A DNA stretch of 64,000 bases from Chitinophagaceae bacterium PMP191F (GCA_001302245.1 LGYU01000031.1:96123-160122), one strand, 5' to 3'. Positions 42,999 to 53,449 are shown, counted from the stretch's first letter. The notes: generated by a model not told the origin, from the letters alone. A program made the numbers and translations.

Positions 42999-43526
42999 AT
43001 GAACAGCATCCTTAAAATTTTATCGTTGGTTATCAGCTTAGTGGTCCTAAGCGCTTTTGACTTTATTGATAAAGCTTCCCTGGAATATATCGCACTCCAG
43101 AAATCAGAGCAACGAGCTTTGAGAAGTACTGTTGGAAAAGAATTTATATTTGATTTGACAAAAAAGAGTGGTTGTAATAAGACCAGGATTAAATACCTGG
43201 GTATAGCCCGGACCAATAAAGGCAGGCAGTATAAGATCCTGACCTCTTTTTTTGTTTTTAGTACCAGCGGAGATATGTGTCATGGCACCAGTAATATTAA
43301 AATCTATGACATGAAAAACAAATTTGTAGGTGGATATTATGTTGGTATGCCAGAAAATTTACCTGATACCTTACTTGATAATAAGTTACTTTATCTCAAA
43401 AAATCGGCAGATTGCAATTTGAGAAAAGCAAGGGTAATAGATCTTAGTAACGGCTTACCGAAACGTTTTTACATTCCCTGTACCAGTAATAAAGGGGATA
43501 TATATAGTTTTAGCAGCAGCAATTAG
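42999..43526 (+). CDS. hypothetical secreted or membrane-anchored protein
   Basis: A 175-residue protein with an N-terminal hydrophobic segment (about 5-20, ILKILSLVISLVVLSAF) that may be a signal peptide or anchor. The remainder is basic and beta-rich with four cysteines (CNKTRIKYLG, SGDMCHGTSNIKIYD, ADCNLRKARVID, YIPCTSNKG). No recognised family. It is preceded by repeat copy B and is probably an accessory gene like its neighbour. Confidence 0.65.
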   Translation: MNSILKILSLVISLVVLSAFDFIDKASLEYIALQKSEQRALRSTVGKEFIFDLTKKSGCNKTRIKYLGIARTNKGRQYKILTSFFVFSTSGDMCHGTSNIKIYDMKNKFVGGYYVGMPENLPDTLLDNKLLYLKKSADCNLRKARVIDLSNGLPKRFYIPCTSNKGDIYSFSSSN

Positions 43527-43645
43527 CTTTATGTAACATGCTGTTGGCCATAGTGGTGGGTGGCTAATAAATTCCTTTGGGTATTGCCGTTGTAAAATAT
43601 TTCATCGTAGGAACATTAACGGAAATTTTTAACAGACGTCACACC

Positions 43646-45169
43646 ATGACCAAAAAGACAATAATTTTAATAAGCTTCATCACGTTAAAGTTTTTACTAC
43701 AGTATTTTCTTTTGAGTAGTGAGTATGATCTGCAACGGGATGAATATTTGCATCTTGACCAGGCCAATCACCTGGCGTGGGGTTATCTGTCTGTTCCGCC
43801 TTTTACCTCCTGGAACTCATATATTATCCAACTACTTGGCAATTCTGTCTTCTGGATCAAATTTTTCCCGGCAGTATATGGGGCTTTAACAATTTACCTG
43901 GTTTGGAAAGCCATTGAAGAATTGAACGGTGATCTGTTTGCCCTGGTATCAGGTGCCACCTGCGTACTGCTTTCTGTACTTTTAAGACTTAATACACTGT
44001 ATCAACCTAATTCTTTTGACGTTTTAAGCTGGACAGCATTGTATTTCTTCCTGCTGAAATATAGCAAAACAGAAAATTCGAAATGGCTGTTTATGGGTGC
44101 GGTTGTATTTGCGATTGGCTTTTTGAATAAATACAATATCGTATTTCAATTGATAGGGCTGATCCCCGCTTTACTGTTAACAACGCAAAGAAAGATTTTT
44201 GCAAATCCACGACTTTATTTTGCAGTATTGGTAGGTCTCTTAATTGTTCTGCCTAATCTCTTATGGCAATACAATAATGGGTTTCCGGTATTCCATCATT
44301 TAAAGGAATTGGCGGAAACACAATTGGTAAATGTAAATAAAATGGATTTTATCAGGGGACAGATCCTTTTTTTCATTGGTTCCCTGTTGGTGCTTATAGC
44401 GTCTTTATATGCTTTACTTTTTTATGCACCTTTCAGGCCTTATCGTTTTTTCTTCTGGACAATGGTTTTCACTTTGGCTGCTTTTATGTACTTCAAAGCG
44501 AAAGATTATTACGCCATTGGGATTTACCCGATTTATATAGCTTTCGGTTCCGTTTATCTTGAACAAATATTAAAAAACGGGTGGAAAAAATATTTACAAC
44601 CTGTTTTTGTTGCAATTCCTTTACTCCTGTTCATTCCTATTTTGAATGTTGCTTTTCCGAATAAAAGCCCGGAGTATATTATTCAGCACGCCGGCAATTA
44701 TGAGAAATTTGGATTGCTGCGCTGGGAAGATGGGAAAAACCATCAGATACCACAGGATTTTGCAGATATGCTTGGCTGGAAAGAGTTAGCCGAAAAGGTG
44801 GATAAGGCGTATGCAGAACTACCCAATAATCAAAACACCCTTGTTCTTTGCGATAACTATGGACAAGCCGGGGCCATAAATTATTATACAAAACAGAAGA
44901 TAAGAGCAGTCTCATTCAGTGCAGACTATATAAATTGGTTTGACCTGTCAAAAAAATATGACAATCTTATCAGGGTTAAAAATCGGGGAAATGCAAATGG
45001 AGAGCTTCAGGAAACATCACCTTTTTTTCAAAATTCAACAATAGCAGACTCTATAACAAATGGATTTGCAAGGGAGTTTGGAACTACTATCTTCTCCTTC
45101 TCGGGTGCAAAAATTGATATACGGGGTAGAATTAAAAGTGAAATTGACAAAAATAAAAACTACCGCTAA
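43646..45169 (+). CDS. GT39/ArnT-like membrane glycosyltransferase
   Basis: A 507-residue integral membrane protein of the dolichyl-phosphate-mannose-protein mannosyltransferase/ArnT-like superfamily (GT39/GT83-like). The first large loop carries the acidic catalytic pattern (SSEYDLQRDEYLHLDQANHLAWGY, about residues 22-45; family D-E), followed by many hydrophobic helices up to about residue 340 and a soluble C-terminal domain of about 150 residues. Such enzymes transfer a sugar from a polyprenyl-phosphate to lipid A, protein or glycan on the outer side of the inner membrane. Start 43646 preferred because the 23 residues before it are not helical and lack family sequence. A hairpin terminator follows. 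Confidence 0.83.
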   Translation: MTKKTIILISFITLKFLLQYFLLSSEYDLQRDEYLHLDQANHLAWGYLSVPPFTSWNSYIIQLLGNSVFWIKFFPAVYGALTIYLVWKAIEELNGDLFALVSGATCVLLSVLLRLNTLYQPNSFDVLSWTALYFFLLKYSKTENSKWLFMGAVVFAIGFLNKYNIVFQLIGLIPALLLTTQRKIFANPRLYFAVLVGLLIVLPNLLWQYNNGFPVFHHLKELAETQLVNVNKMDFIRGQILFFIGSLLVLIASLYALLFYAPFRPYRFFFWTMVFTLAAFMYFKAKDYYAIGIYPIYIAFGSVYLEQILKNGWKKYLQPVFVAIPLLLFIPILNVAFPNKSPEYIIQHAGNYEKFGLLRWEDGKNHQIPQDFADMLGWKELAEKVDKAYAELPNNQNTLVLCDNYGQAGAINYYTKQKIRAVSFSADYINWFDLSKKYDNLIRVKNRGNANGELQETSPFFQNSTIADSITNGFAREFGTTIFSFSGAKIDIRGRIKSEIDKNKNYR

Positions 45170-45236
45170 TCTCTCCGTTAGCCAAAGAATGTTCAATGCA
45201 AAATAGCTGTCTATAGCATAGTTCCTGATATATGTT

Positions 45237-45270
45237 AAACCCAACATAGCTCTATAGCTATGTTGGGTTT
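45237..45270. terminator. bidirectional hairpin terminator
   Basis: A 15-bp perfect inverted repeat (AAACCCAACATAGCT / AGCTATGTTGGGTTT, loop of 4) after the glycosyltransferase gene and convergent with the DUF3892 gene. Confidence 0.8.
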
Positions 45271-45338
45271 ATATCGATAAAGTATTGACCATAAATGTCA
45301 TGCCCTATAAGACGTAGGTTTATTAAGAACATTTAGGT

Positions 45339-45638
45339 CTATGGACATTCTGAAAGATTCAATAGATTATTGGGACTATATCCATCAGATTGTGTTTTGA
45401 GATATTTTCGTTCTCCGTGTTTTGCAACAACAACATCCACGCTTTTACCGTTAACGCTGACGTAAAGCTCATATCTACCATCTTCAATTGATTTAATAGC
45501 ATCATCTTCTGTCAATATCCATCGGGTTCCATCGATATTGAAGCCTCCAATGTGAGAAATTCTCTCATGAGCATCATAGTGACTACCACGTTTTCTGATC
45601 GCAATGAATGTTATCTGGAACTGACAAAAACGAATCAT
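45339..45638 (-). CDS. DUF3892 domain protein
   Basis: A 99-residue protein that fits DUF3892 over almost its whole length: ITFIAIRKRGSHYDAHERISHIGG, GTRWILTEDDAIKSIEDGRYELYV, VDVVVAKHGERKYLKTQSDGYSPNNLL. The family is small, found in many bacteria and of unknown function. Cytoplasmic. Monocistronic. Confidence 0.85.
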   Translation of the reverse strand: MIRFCQFQITFIAIRKRGSHYDAHERISHIGGFNIDGTRWILTEDDAIKSIEDGRYELYVSVNGKSVDVVVAKHGERKYLKTQSDGYSPNNLLNLSECP

Positions 45639-45707
45639 TGAAATAGTCAGCTGTGTTTACCGGTTCTGCGTTCATTTCTGGTAAAACCTGCAAAAGATCA
45701 TAAAAGC

Positions 45708-45737
45708 AAAAAGGAACACAAATTTGTGTTCCTTTTT
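45708..45737 (-). terminator. terminator of the SusCD operon
   Basis: A 13-bp perfect stem (AAAAAGGAACACA / TGTGTTCCTTTTT, loop AATT); on the minus strand it ends in T5, 36 bp after the last operon gene. Confidence 0.88.
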
Positions 45738-45772
45738 TTATCTATTTGGTATACTACTGATCTGTAAGCGTA

Positions 45773-47398
45773 TTATTCAACCAGTTTTGTAACCGCTGCA
45801 TGTTTTTCTAATGTATCAATGGTTGCGGTGGTCTGAACCAGTTCCACTACCACCTGTTTACGTGCAGTTGTCCATCTGCCGAGCGTGATATTATATACAC
45901 CACCCATCATATTGTACAAACCGGCATCGGTAGCTGCTGTTGGATATTTTTCATTTACCGGGTAAGGCATATTGGCAGTATTGACAGCAGAGCGATAATG
46001 AAGATAAGGAACGATCACAGGTTTATAGGTAACGGGATCTATGCTTACAGAGTACATAGAGTACCAATCGTTGTTACAGATCCTGTAGCCCAGTACGGGT
46101 ATTTTGGTAGCGTCATAAATAGTGTTGGCGCCGCCGGTAGCCACAAACAGTACATCTTCGGGTACGGATGTTTCGGTAACAGTAGTTCCTTTGAATATTG
46201 CTACGCCACACGCATTTCCGCTGTTGGCCCAGGGACCGCTGGTACTAAACTCGCTTGGGTGAGCCAGTCCGCCATCACCAAGATTGGGAAGTGTACTGCC
46301 GGTTATAGCATTGGTACCGCTGGTAAGGAATGTTTTCTGATACCAGTTAGTTTCGGGAGGGAATGAATAAGTACCTGCGGAACCATTGATCTTTTTACCC
46401 TGGAAGCCAAAATAGAAGAACTTTCCTTTTTGTACACTGCCCGATGTAATATCCCATTTGATAGTACGCTGTCCGCCTGTAGCCCATCCTGCATCAAGCG
46501 GATTGGCAGAGCTGGCAGTACCTGCATTGTTACAGAATACAATGCTGTAGGGAGTAGCCGTAAAGTTGATGTCTTTAGTGGCGATCATTTGTACGTATTC
46601 ATAACCGCCGTCTCCGCCTTTAGGGTCGCTCTGGAAACCGGATATCAGCAGCTCCTGTGCAGAAGAGCCCATGTTCACGATATCATCTGCATTTCTTGTT
46701 CTGAACTGTACAGACCCGTCAGGTCTGCCAAAAGGAATTCCTACATATGCAGCCAGTCCATACGGAGTATTATTGGCATAGCTTACACCGGGATCAGTAT
46801 AAAGGGTAACATTTCCAAAACCATCATTGATCACCTGGGAGCCACTGATCACCTCTCCTGATTGCGGGGCAGGGTTGAAGCTGGCTCTGTTAATAAGGCA
46901 AAGTGTACTTTCATAAGCGTCGGGATTAGCCGCCATCTGTGTTGCGGTAATTGCATTGATAGCAACCACGCCTTTACCCGCAGCAGTAATTTTAGATTCT
47001 GTAATGCCTGTAATGGTCAGATTGCCATTTTTACGTGTTAATGTACTGCCGGAAATATTTATCAGTAACGAGTCTCCGGGATGATAGTTGGCAGCGGCAG
47101 CACCAATGTCTATGGAAATACCTCTCAGTGTGCTAAGGCGGCGGCTATCCTGCACTACCAGCAAACCTTCCGGAAGATTTTTTTCTTTGTGCTCTGATAT
47201 TACTACCACCGCCAGTCTGGAAGCTCCGTATATAGCTTCTTTGGTAATAGTTATATCCTTTCCTTTATAAAGAGGACGTACATCCAGGATAGAAACGATA
47301 TCGTTCGGTTCTCCGCCAAAATAGTTTTTCTTGGCTGTGCAACTGCCTGCAGCCACACCAATGTTTATGATTAAAAAGAGATTTACTAAATATTTCAT
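45773..47398 (-). CDS. DUF5689 domain surface lipoprotein
   Basis: A 541-residue lipoprotein (lipobox GVAAGSC, Cys about residue 21). The N-terminal half matches DUF5689 (VSILDVRPLYKGKDITITKE, LVVQDSRRLSTLRGISIDI, GDSLLINISGSTLTRKNGNLTITGI). The C-terminal half (about 250-500) has a domain seen with SusD loci (ELLISGFQSDPKGGDGGYEYVQMIA, IVFCNNAGTAS, KIPVLGYRI). It is the last gene of the SusC/SusD operon and probably a surface-exposed accessory binding protein. Start 47398 chosen for the signal peptide; the open frame upstream is not family-like. Confidence 0.88.
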   Translation of the reverse strand: MKYLVNLFLIINIGVAAGSCTAKKNYFGGEPNDIVSILDVRPLYKGKDITITKEAIYGASRLAVVVISEHKEKNLPEGLLVVQDSRRLSTLRGISIDIGAAAANYHPGDSLLINISGSTLTRKNGNLTITGITESKITAAGKGVVAINAITATQMAANPDAYESTLCLINRASFNPAPQSGEVISGSQVINDGFGNVTLYTDPGVSYANNTPYGLAAYVGIPFGRPDGSVQFRTRNADDIVNMGSSAQELLISGFQSDPKGGDGGYEYVQMIATKDINFTATPYSIVFCNNAGTASSANPLDAGWATGGQRTIKWDITSGSVQKGKFFYFGFQGKKINGSAGTYSFPPETNWYQKTFLTSGTNAITGSTLPNLGDGGLAHPSEFSTSGPWANSGNACGVAIFKGTTVTETSVPEDVLFVATGGANTIYDATKIPVLGYRICNNDWYSMYSVSIDPVTYKPVIVPYLHYRSAVNTANMPYPVNEKYPTAATDAGLYNMMGGVYNITLGRWTTARKQVVVELVQTTATIDTLEKHAAVTKLVE

Positions 47399-47426
47399 CT
47401 TTATAATTTTTTCAGTACTGATATGC

Positions 47427-48995
47427 TTAAGGTTTCTGCCACCATACTTTGGTTGATATTTCATCGGGACCCTGTGCAGCTACAGCAGCTTTATAATTTG
47501 TGGGGTTGGCGGCTTGTACATACACAGGATACACCAGGCGTGCAGGCATTACACCACCGTTTTGTAATCCTGGTCCTTTGGGCAAAACGGGATGGCCGGT
47601 ACGCCTGTATTCAAACCACTGCTGCAGATCTGTCATAAACAGTGCATAGTATTTCTGTAAGTGGATCATTTCCATTTTTGATTCTAATGGAAGACTTTCT
47701 TTCCAGAGTACGCCGGCGGCGTCAAGGTTTGTAACATGCGCGGTGAAGCTGGCTGCGGTAATGCTTTCAGAAAAATTAGGCACCCAATAATTGATGGCAG
47801 ATGCTATGCCCTGGTAAAAGAATGTTTTGGTATCACCATTGATCCATCCTTTTGCAGCAGCTTCTGCCAGTATAAACTGTACTTCGGCGTACTGCATAAT
47901 AATACCGGTTAACGTATTTTGCTGAAGCGACCAGGTACCACCTGTAGTGGCATTATCGTAGCTTTGGAAATAACAGCCTTTGGTATCTCCTGTACCAGGT
48001 ATATACCCGCTTTTTACACCAAACCATCCGCCGCCGCTGGCTTGCGAAATACCCAGGCGGCCAATACTGCCTGAGCCATACGTAGCATTGGAAACATAAC
48101 GGGGGTCGGACCAGGCAACCAGGTTATCCAGAAAGAAACTGCAGATAGCCGGGCCGCGAAAATCCTGCGCACGAATACCATTTACAAAAGGTGATGTATA
48201 AGGATCGGTAGTGCTGGTGCCGCCGCTCCAGAGTATCCTGGCACAATCTGCATTGCTTTGGAAGATGGGGTATAGGGAAGGGTTTTCTGCTATCTGCTTA
48301 ATTTTTGCAATACATTGTTGCTGTACCTCTGCTTTACCTGATATGCGCAACAGCAGACGCAGGTATAATGAATTGGCAAACTTTCTCCATTTTGCCAGGT
48401 CACCTTTGTACATGGGATCACTGGATGCCACGATAGCGGGAGCATTTGAAGCAAGCAGGGTATTGGCTGTTTCCAACTGGCTGAACATATCCAGGTAAAT
48501 ATCTTTCTGTCGGTCGAAGACCGGTATAACATTTTCCTGATCACCTTCCAGTGCATGGGAATAAGGAATGTCACCATAGATATCTGTAAGATTGGAGAAC
48601 AGCCATACTTTACAGATCTTTCCAATGGCCTGGTAAGAGATATTGGAAGTTTTTTCTGTACGCGACAGGCTGTCTACCTGTTTAAAGTTGGTCAGTTGTA
48701 CGAACCATGCATTCCATAAATAGTCTGACATACTGGACCTGAAAGCATATCTGAACACGGTATTATCGCCGTCGCTTTGTGATACAGTAACCTGCATCAG
48801 TTCATTGTTAAAGCTTCTGTTCCTGTTCATGCCCGGCCAGATAGAGTTTACCAGTGCCGGAGCCAGCAGCTTGTTTGAAGAAGTGCTGATAATATTAATG
48901 GGATCTACGTTCAGTTTGTCAAACCCCTTTTTGCATGAATGGAGTGCCGGCAATGCCATCAAACCCATACATGCTATTATTAAATTCTTTCTCAT
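47427..48995 (-). CDS. SusD/RagB-like surface lipoprotein
   Basis: A 522-residue lipoprotein (lipobox LPALHSC, Cys about residue 21) of the SusD/RagB group that captures nutrients, usually glycans or peptides, on the cell surface for the SusC channel. Family features: KKGFDKLNVDPINIISTSSN, WFVQLTNFKQVDSLSRT, VWLFSNLTDIYGDIPYSHAL, LAKWRKFANSLYLRLLLRISG, and a C-terminal WWQKP. It belongs to the SusD-like_2 subgroup by its overall pattern. Second gene after susC (gap 50 bp). Confidence 0.9.
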   Translation of the reverse strand: MRKNLIIACMGLMALPALHSCKKGFDKLNVDPINIISTSSNKLLAPALVNSIWPGMNRNRSFNNELMQVTVSQSDGDNTVFRYAFRSSMSDYLWNAWFVQLTNFKQVDSLSRTEKTSNISYQAIGKICKVWLFSNLTDIYGDIPYSHALEGDQENVIPVFDRQKDIYLDMFSQLETANTLLASNAPAIVASSDPMYKGDLAKWRKFANSLYLRLLLRISGKAEVQQQCIAKIKQIAENPSLYPIFQSNADCARILWSGGTSTTDPYTSPFVNGIRAQDFRGPAICSFFLDNLVAWSDPRYVSNATYGSGSIGRLGISQASGGGWFGVKSGYIPGTGDTKGCYFQSYDNATTGGTWSLQQNTLTGIIMQYAEVQFILAEAAAKGWINGDTKTFFYQGIASAINYWVPNFSESITAASFTAHVTNLDAAGVLWKESLPLESKMEMIHLQKYYALFMTDLQQWFEYRRTGHPVLPKGPGLQNGGVMPARLVYPVYVQAANPTNYKAAVAAQGPDEISTKVWWQKP

Positions 48996-49045
48996 CCGTA
49001 TATTTTTTACTGTTATTATTATTAATCAGATTTTTCCGCAATGAA

Positions 49046-52000
49046 TTAAAACCCGATTGATAAATTGAAACCCATAGTACGTGTAGAAGGAAACTGTCCT
49101 ACTTCAAAACCTCTTACGATGTCTGAGCCTGCCAGTGTACCAAACTCAGGATCAAATATTGGCCAGGGGGTCCAGATGAACAGGTCACGTCCGTAAATGC
49201 CAATCATTGCTGAGGTAAGACCAAGCTTTTTAAGAAATTTTGGCCTGAACGTATAGCTTAAAGAGGCTTCGCGGAATTTTAAAAAGTCGGTGCTAAAGGT
49301 GCTTCCTTCTGCATTGTAGCTTCCCATGCTATATTGATAATACTGGTCGATATCGGTAGCCACAACATCATTTTTGCGATAAGAACCATCAGCATTTTGT
49401 ACCACGCCTTTACCAATAATACCATTGTACCTGCCCGGTAGTGTTGATTTAAGTTTACCTTGTTCTACCAGTTTGTAATGGGTAAGAGAATACGCTACCG
49501 CTCCCACCTGTGCATCGAACAGCAGGTTTAAACTGAAATTCCTGTACCGGAAAGTATTGCCAAGACTGAATTTGTATTTGGGTGTGGTATTGCCGAGGTA
49601 AATGATATTGTCTGTGATCTTGGGAAAACCGGTAACAGGATCAAATATCACTTGTCCATCGGGGCTGCGCTGGTACCCCAGGCCATACAGATCGCCCAGG
49701 CTGCCACCTACAGAGGCCACTATCTGGCCGCTGGCTATCTGGCCGGCTCTCAGCAATACTGAACTGTCCGGCATAGACATGATCTTGTTCTGGTTGTAAG
49801 AAAAAGTTCCAAAAATGCTCCAGTTAAGACCTTTTGCGTTTATAATCGGTTTGGCATTAAGACCTATTTCTATCCCATTGTTCCTTACTCTTCCTGCATT
49901 GATGATGGAGGAACCGTAACCGGATGAGGCATCTACTGTTCTTGTGAAGATCTGGTTCCTGGTATTTCCAAAATACACAGTCACATCCAGGCTTAACCTG
50001 CTGTTGAAGAACTGCATCTCTGTACCCAGCTCGAATGTGGAAGTAAGTAATGGTTTTAAATTCACGTTGGGCAGGGTTGCAGGGCTTACAAGAGCGCTGT
50101 CCGGGTAAATGCCACCGTTTGCCAGCGAGTAAGTGTATGCTGTTCTGTACGGGGTAGTACCGCCGCTGCCTACCTGTGCAAACGATGCTCTCAACTTTGC
50201 ATAGTTAATAACAGAAGGAAGTTTTGCTACATCAGACAGAACGAAACCGGCGTTAATGGAAGGATAGAAAAAGCCTACATTATCTGTTCTTTTGGGAGTA
50301 GCCAGTACGCTGTTCCAGTCCTGGCGGCCGGTGATCTCTGCAAACAAATAGTTTTTGTAGCTCAGGTTTATAATGCCGTACATACTGTTTATCTGGTAAC
50401 GGCTGGTATCGGGATAGTAAACGAGTCCGTACTCGCTATTTTCCATGGTATATATTCCAGGCAGGTGTAAGCCGTCATTTCTTACATCAGTTTTATCATA
50501 CTTATTCCACAACTGGCTGCCACCCAGGCTTACACCAAGCCTGATGTCTTTGTTTATATTTTTGAAATACCTGGCCAGGAAGTCATAGCTTTTTTCCTGT
50601 GCGTAGATGTTTTGTCTTCTTACAGACCCCCTGGGCAAACGCGTACCTGCATCGAATGGTCTGTCCTGCTCGCGTTTGTCGTTCATCCAGTCAAGATTTC
50701 CACGCAGCATAACATTGAGGTCTTTGGTAATCTGGTAGTTCAACGTTATGTTTCCGGTTACGTTGTTTCTTCTTGTTTTGTTCAAAAACTCATTTACGAT
50801 CGCAAATGGATTTTCAGGGTAAGAAGAGAACGGGTAACGGATGAATTTGTAAAGACTGTCGTAAACGCTGCCAGGGCCGCCGCCCCAGTAATTTCTGAGC
50901 CAGTTATAATCTGCACTGGGCTGCCAGAAAATGTACCAGTACATTAAGGACTGGTTTCCATATCCTGCTGCGGGGAGGTTATCACTGGTTCTGAAACCAT
51001 AATTTACCTTGGTAGAAATCTTAAGTTTTTTGTTGATCTCAGTATTTGTGGAGAGACCTATGCTTTTACGCACGAAACCAGTGTTGGGTACAATCCATTT
51101 GTCGTTTTCTGTACCAAGGGAAATACGGATGCCGGTGTTACCCAGTTTACCGTCTATGCTGAGGTTGTTTCTGAGGTCTTTGCCCATATCCCAGAAATCG
51201 TTGATATTGTTATAAGCTTTCCAGGGAGTGCGTTTTAAACCTACTGTCTGGCGTACAGGATCGTACTGGTAGAACATTTGTCCATCGAACTTGGGTCCAT
51301 AAGCAGAACTGGTACCGCTGGTGCTGGCGCCATCTTCGGTGGTACCGTAAGAGTAATACAGCGCTCCTGCCAAACCCTGACCATATTCATATTGCAGGTC
51401 GGGGTACCTGTTTACCTGCTCAAGACTTCCGTTGGCTGTATAACGAACATTAAAATGCCCTTTCTTTTTCTGGTTGGCAGATTTGGTAGTGATAATAAAT
51501 GCTCCGTTTGCTGCCCTCTGACCGTACAATGCAGCAGCGGCAGGCCCTTTCAGTACAGATACACTTTCAATATCCTGTGGGTTGATATCATTCAGAGAGC
51601 TGCCATAATCTGCCGGCAGGTTATCGGAGTTGGTGGCATATACCTGGTCGCTGCTGTTGGCAGAACGTTTACCGCTGCTATTGTTGATCACTACGCCATC
51701 TACTATTATAAGCGCTTCATTATCGCCGGTAAGATTGTTTTCGCCCCGGAGAATGATCTTGCTGGAAGCCGCAGGCCCGGAACCGGAACGGATAAGACTC
51801 AAACCGGCCACCTTACCTGAGAGTGCATCTGTCCAGTTCAAACCTACCGCATTGGTAAGCTGATTGCTATCTACTTTTGTAAGTGCATAACCAAGAGATC
51901 GTTCAGATTTTCGGATGCCTAATGCCGTTACAACCACTTCATTCAGGTCATCCATTTTACTTTTTAAACGTATCAGCAGGGAATTGGATTCACCGGCCTG

Positions 52001-52303
52001 TTTAACGGTAAACCCTTTAAGCGATTGGGTTTCATATCCTACTGAAGAGAAAGTGAGGTCATATACTTCACCTATTCTCAGTTGCGAAAAGGTAAAAACA
52101 CCTTTTTCGTTTGTAAAGGCCGAAACAGTGTGGCGTGTGTCAGATCTGCGTGTTGCTAAAACAGTAACCGCCTGTAGCACTTCGCCTTTGTCAGTAAGAA
52201 CAGTTCCGCTAACTGCTACCGTTTGCTGTGCAAATGTTGCTACATTGAACAGTAAAAGGAACAAAGCCCACAAGCAGTGTATGCCACTTCGCCTTCTTTT
52301 CAT
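49046..52303 (-). CDS. SusC/RagA family TonB-linked outer-membrane protein
   Basis: A 1085-residue outer-membrane transporter. Signal peptide (about 1-27), carboxypeptidase-like domain (VAVSGTVLTDKGEVLQAVTVLATRR), TonB-box and plug (MDDLNEVVVTALGIRKSERSLGYALTKVDSNQLT, LSGKVAGLSLIRSG, NNLTGDNEALIIVDGVVINN, DINPQDIESVSVLKGPAAAALYGQRAANGAFIITTK) and a long beta-barrel to the aromatic C-terminus (TMGFNLSIGF). It works with the downstream SusD lipoprotein to import a nutrient. There is no N-terminal STN/FecR-binding domain, so regulation through FecR must use other contacts or another receptor. Start 52303 preferred; an ATG at 52315 is possible. Confidence 0.94.
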   Translation of the reverse strand: MKRRRSGIHCLWALFLLLFNVATFAQQTVAVSGTVLTDKGEVLQAVTVLATRRSDTRHTVSAFTNEKGVFTFSQLRIGEVYDLTFSSVGYETQSLKGFTVKQAGESNSLLIRLKSKMDDLNEVVVTALGIRKSERSLGYALTKVDSNQLTNAVGLNWTDALSGKVAGLSLIRSGSGPAASSKIILRGENNLTGDNEALIIVDGVVINNSSGKRSANSSDQVYATNSDNLPADYGSSLNDINPQDIESVSVLKGPAAAALYGQRAANGAFIITTKSANQKKKGHFNVRYTANGSLEQVNRYPDLQYEYGQGLAGALYYSYGTTEDGASTSGTSSAYGPKFDGQMFYQYDPVRQTVGLKRTPWKAYNNINDFWDMGKDLRNNLSIDGKLGNTGIRISLGTENDKWIVPNTGFVRKSIGLSTNTEINKKLKISTKVNYGFRTSDNLPAAGYGNQSLMYWYIFWQPSADYNWLRNYWGGGPGSVYDSLYKFIRYPFSSYPENPFAIVNEFLNKTRRNNVTGNITLNYQITKDLNVMLRGNLDWMNDKREQDRPFDAGTRLPRGSVRRQNIYAQEKSYDFLARYFKNINKDIRLGVSLGGSQLWNKYDKTDVRNDGLHLPGIYTMENSEYGLVYYPDTSRYQINSMYGIINLSYKNYLFAEITGRQDWNSVLATPKRTDNVGFFYPSINAGFVLSDVAKLPSVINYAKLRASFAQVGSGGTTPYRTAYTYSLANGGIYPDSALVSPATLPNVNLKPLLTSTFELGTEMQFFNSRLSLDVTVYFGNTRNQIFTRTVDASSGYGSSIINAGRVRNNGIEIGLNAKPIINAKGLNWSIFGTFSYNQNKIMSMPDSSVLLRAGQIASGQIVASVGGSLGDLYGLGYQRSPDGQVIFDPVTGFPKITDNIIYLGNTTPKYKFSLGNTFRYRNFSLNLLFDAQVGAVAYSLTHYKLVEQGKLKSTLPGRYNGIIGKGVVQNADGSYRKNDVVATDIDQYYQYSMGSYNAEGSTFSTDFLKFREASLSYTFRPKFLKKLGLTSAMIGIYGRDLFIWTPWPIFDPEFGTLAGSDIVRGFEVGQFPSTRTMGFNLSIGF

Positions 52304-52402
52304 TGTTGGTCTCATAAAGTTTAGTTGTTTGACGTGTACGCATGGAATGGCCGGGCCGCCCTTTTGGACAGCATGCTGATCCTGAATACGTTTCCTGTAT
52401 GT

Positions 52403-53449
52403 TTACTTAGATTGTGTGATTATATAACCATTATCCTTTTTAGTAATGTGCAAACCGCTCATGTTTGCAATTACATTCAGCAATACGGATAAGGAATCTC
52501 CTTTGAGCACTTCGCCAGAAAAATATTTTCCTTTCAACTGCTCTTCGTCATAGAATATCGGAGACTGGTATTTAGTGGTTAATATCTTCATGACCTCCGG
52601 CAAAGGGGTATTATCAAATACCAGGGTGCCTTCGTCTTTAGTGGAATTTTCGTTATTACGTGGCAGCGAATGCTGTTTGGGTAAAGCGTTGAACTGATTG
52701 ACGGCAACAATGCCTTTTTCAAGGCCATACACCATTTCATTGCCGGGCAACAGGATGATATCCTGCTTCCAGCCTTTCAGTGAACCCTTCAGGGATTTTA
52801 TCAGCACCTTCCCGTGAAATAATTTTATGTTGCACGACGTGGCTGTTTCCGACACTCTGAAAGAAGTGCCCAATGCAGTGGTTGAAAACAGCTTTGAATG
52901 TACGGTAAAAGGTTTCGCTTTGTTATGAGCCACATCAAAATCAGCCTCGCCTTCCATATAGATATTGCGTTGGCCCTGCTGTCCGAAAGGTTCCTGGTAT
53001 TTTATTACAGCCTTCGGAGCAAGTTTCACTACAGATCCATCCTGCAACTTTATAATATGAACTTTTGCTGAAGCATTGGTCTGCATCTTCCATCCGGTAG
53101 CTGCTGCAGAATCTCCTTCAGCCTTTGCCAATATCTGTGCAGTATTTTTTGCACCCGGGGTAAATAGCCATACCGTAGTGGCTGCGATCAGCAACGAGGC
53201 GGCAGCGGCCAGCCAGCGAAACCGAATGACACGTGCATGTTTTTCAATCTGTGTATTGATCGCTTCACGCATTTCTTCTGCATAACCTTCCGGCACACTG
53301 TTTTCTTTATCGGCTGCATCCCATGAAGACCTCAGGTATATAGTCATCAATTCCGGGTGCTTCTTCAGGTACCGGGCCATAGCTTCCGCTTCGGCAGCAG
53401 TACACTGGTTTTCTAAAAACTTTTGTATAAGCGTATGCGTGATCTTCAT
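52403..53449 (-). CDS. FecR-type anti-sigma factor
   Basis: A 348-residue inner-membrane regulator with one TM helix (RFRWLAAAASLLIAATTVWLF, about 77-97), a cytoplasmic N-terminal anti-sigma region, a FecR domain (NASAKVHIIKLQDGSVVKLAPKAVIKYQEPFGQQGQRNIYMEGEADFDVAHNKAKPFTV) and a C-terminal DUF4974-like domain (VFDNTPLPEVMKILTTKYQSPIFYDEEQLKGKYFSGEVLKGDSL). It controls the ECF sigma factor encoded 58 bp upstream in response to the state of the outer-membrane receptor. Standard for Bacteroidota nutrient loci. Confidence 0.93.
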   Translation of the reverse strand: MKITHTLIQKFLENQCTAAEAEAMARYLKKHPELMTIYLRSSWDAADKENSVPEGYAEEMREAINTQIEKHARVIRFRWLAAAASLLIAATTVWLFTPGAKNTAQILAKAEGDSAAATGWKMQTNASAKVHIIKLQDGSVVKLAPKAVIKYQEPFGQQGQRNIYMEGEADFDVAHNKAKPFTVHSKLFSTTALGTSFRVSETATSCNIKLFHGKVLIKSLKGSLKGWKQDIILLPGNEMVYGLEKGIVAVNQFNALPKQHSLPRNNENSTKDEGTLVFDNTPLPEVMKILTTKYQSPIFYDEEQLKGKYFSGEVLKGDSLSVLLNVIANMSGLHITKKDNGYIITQSK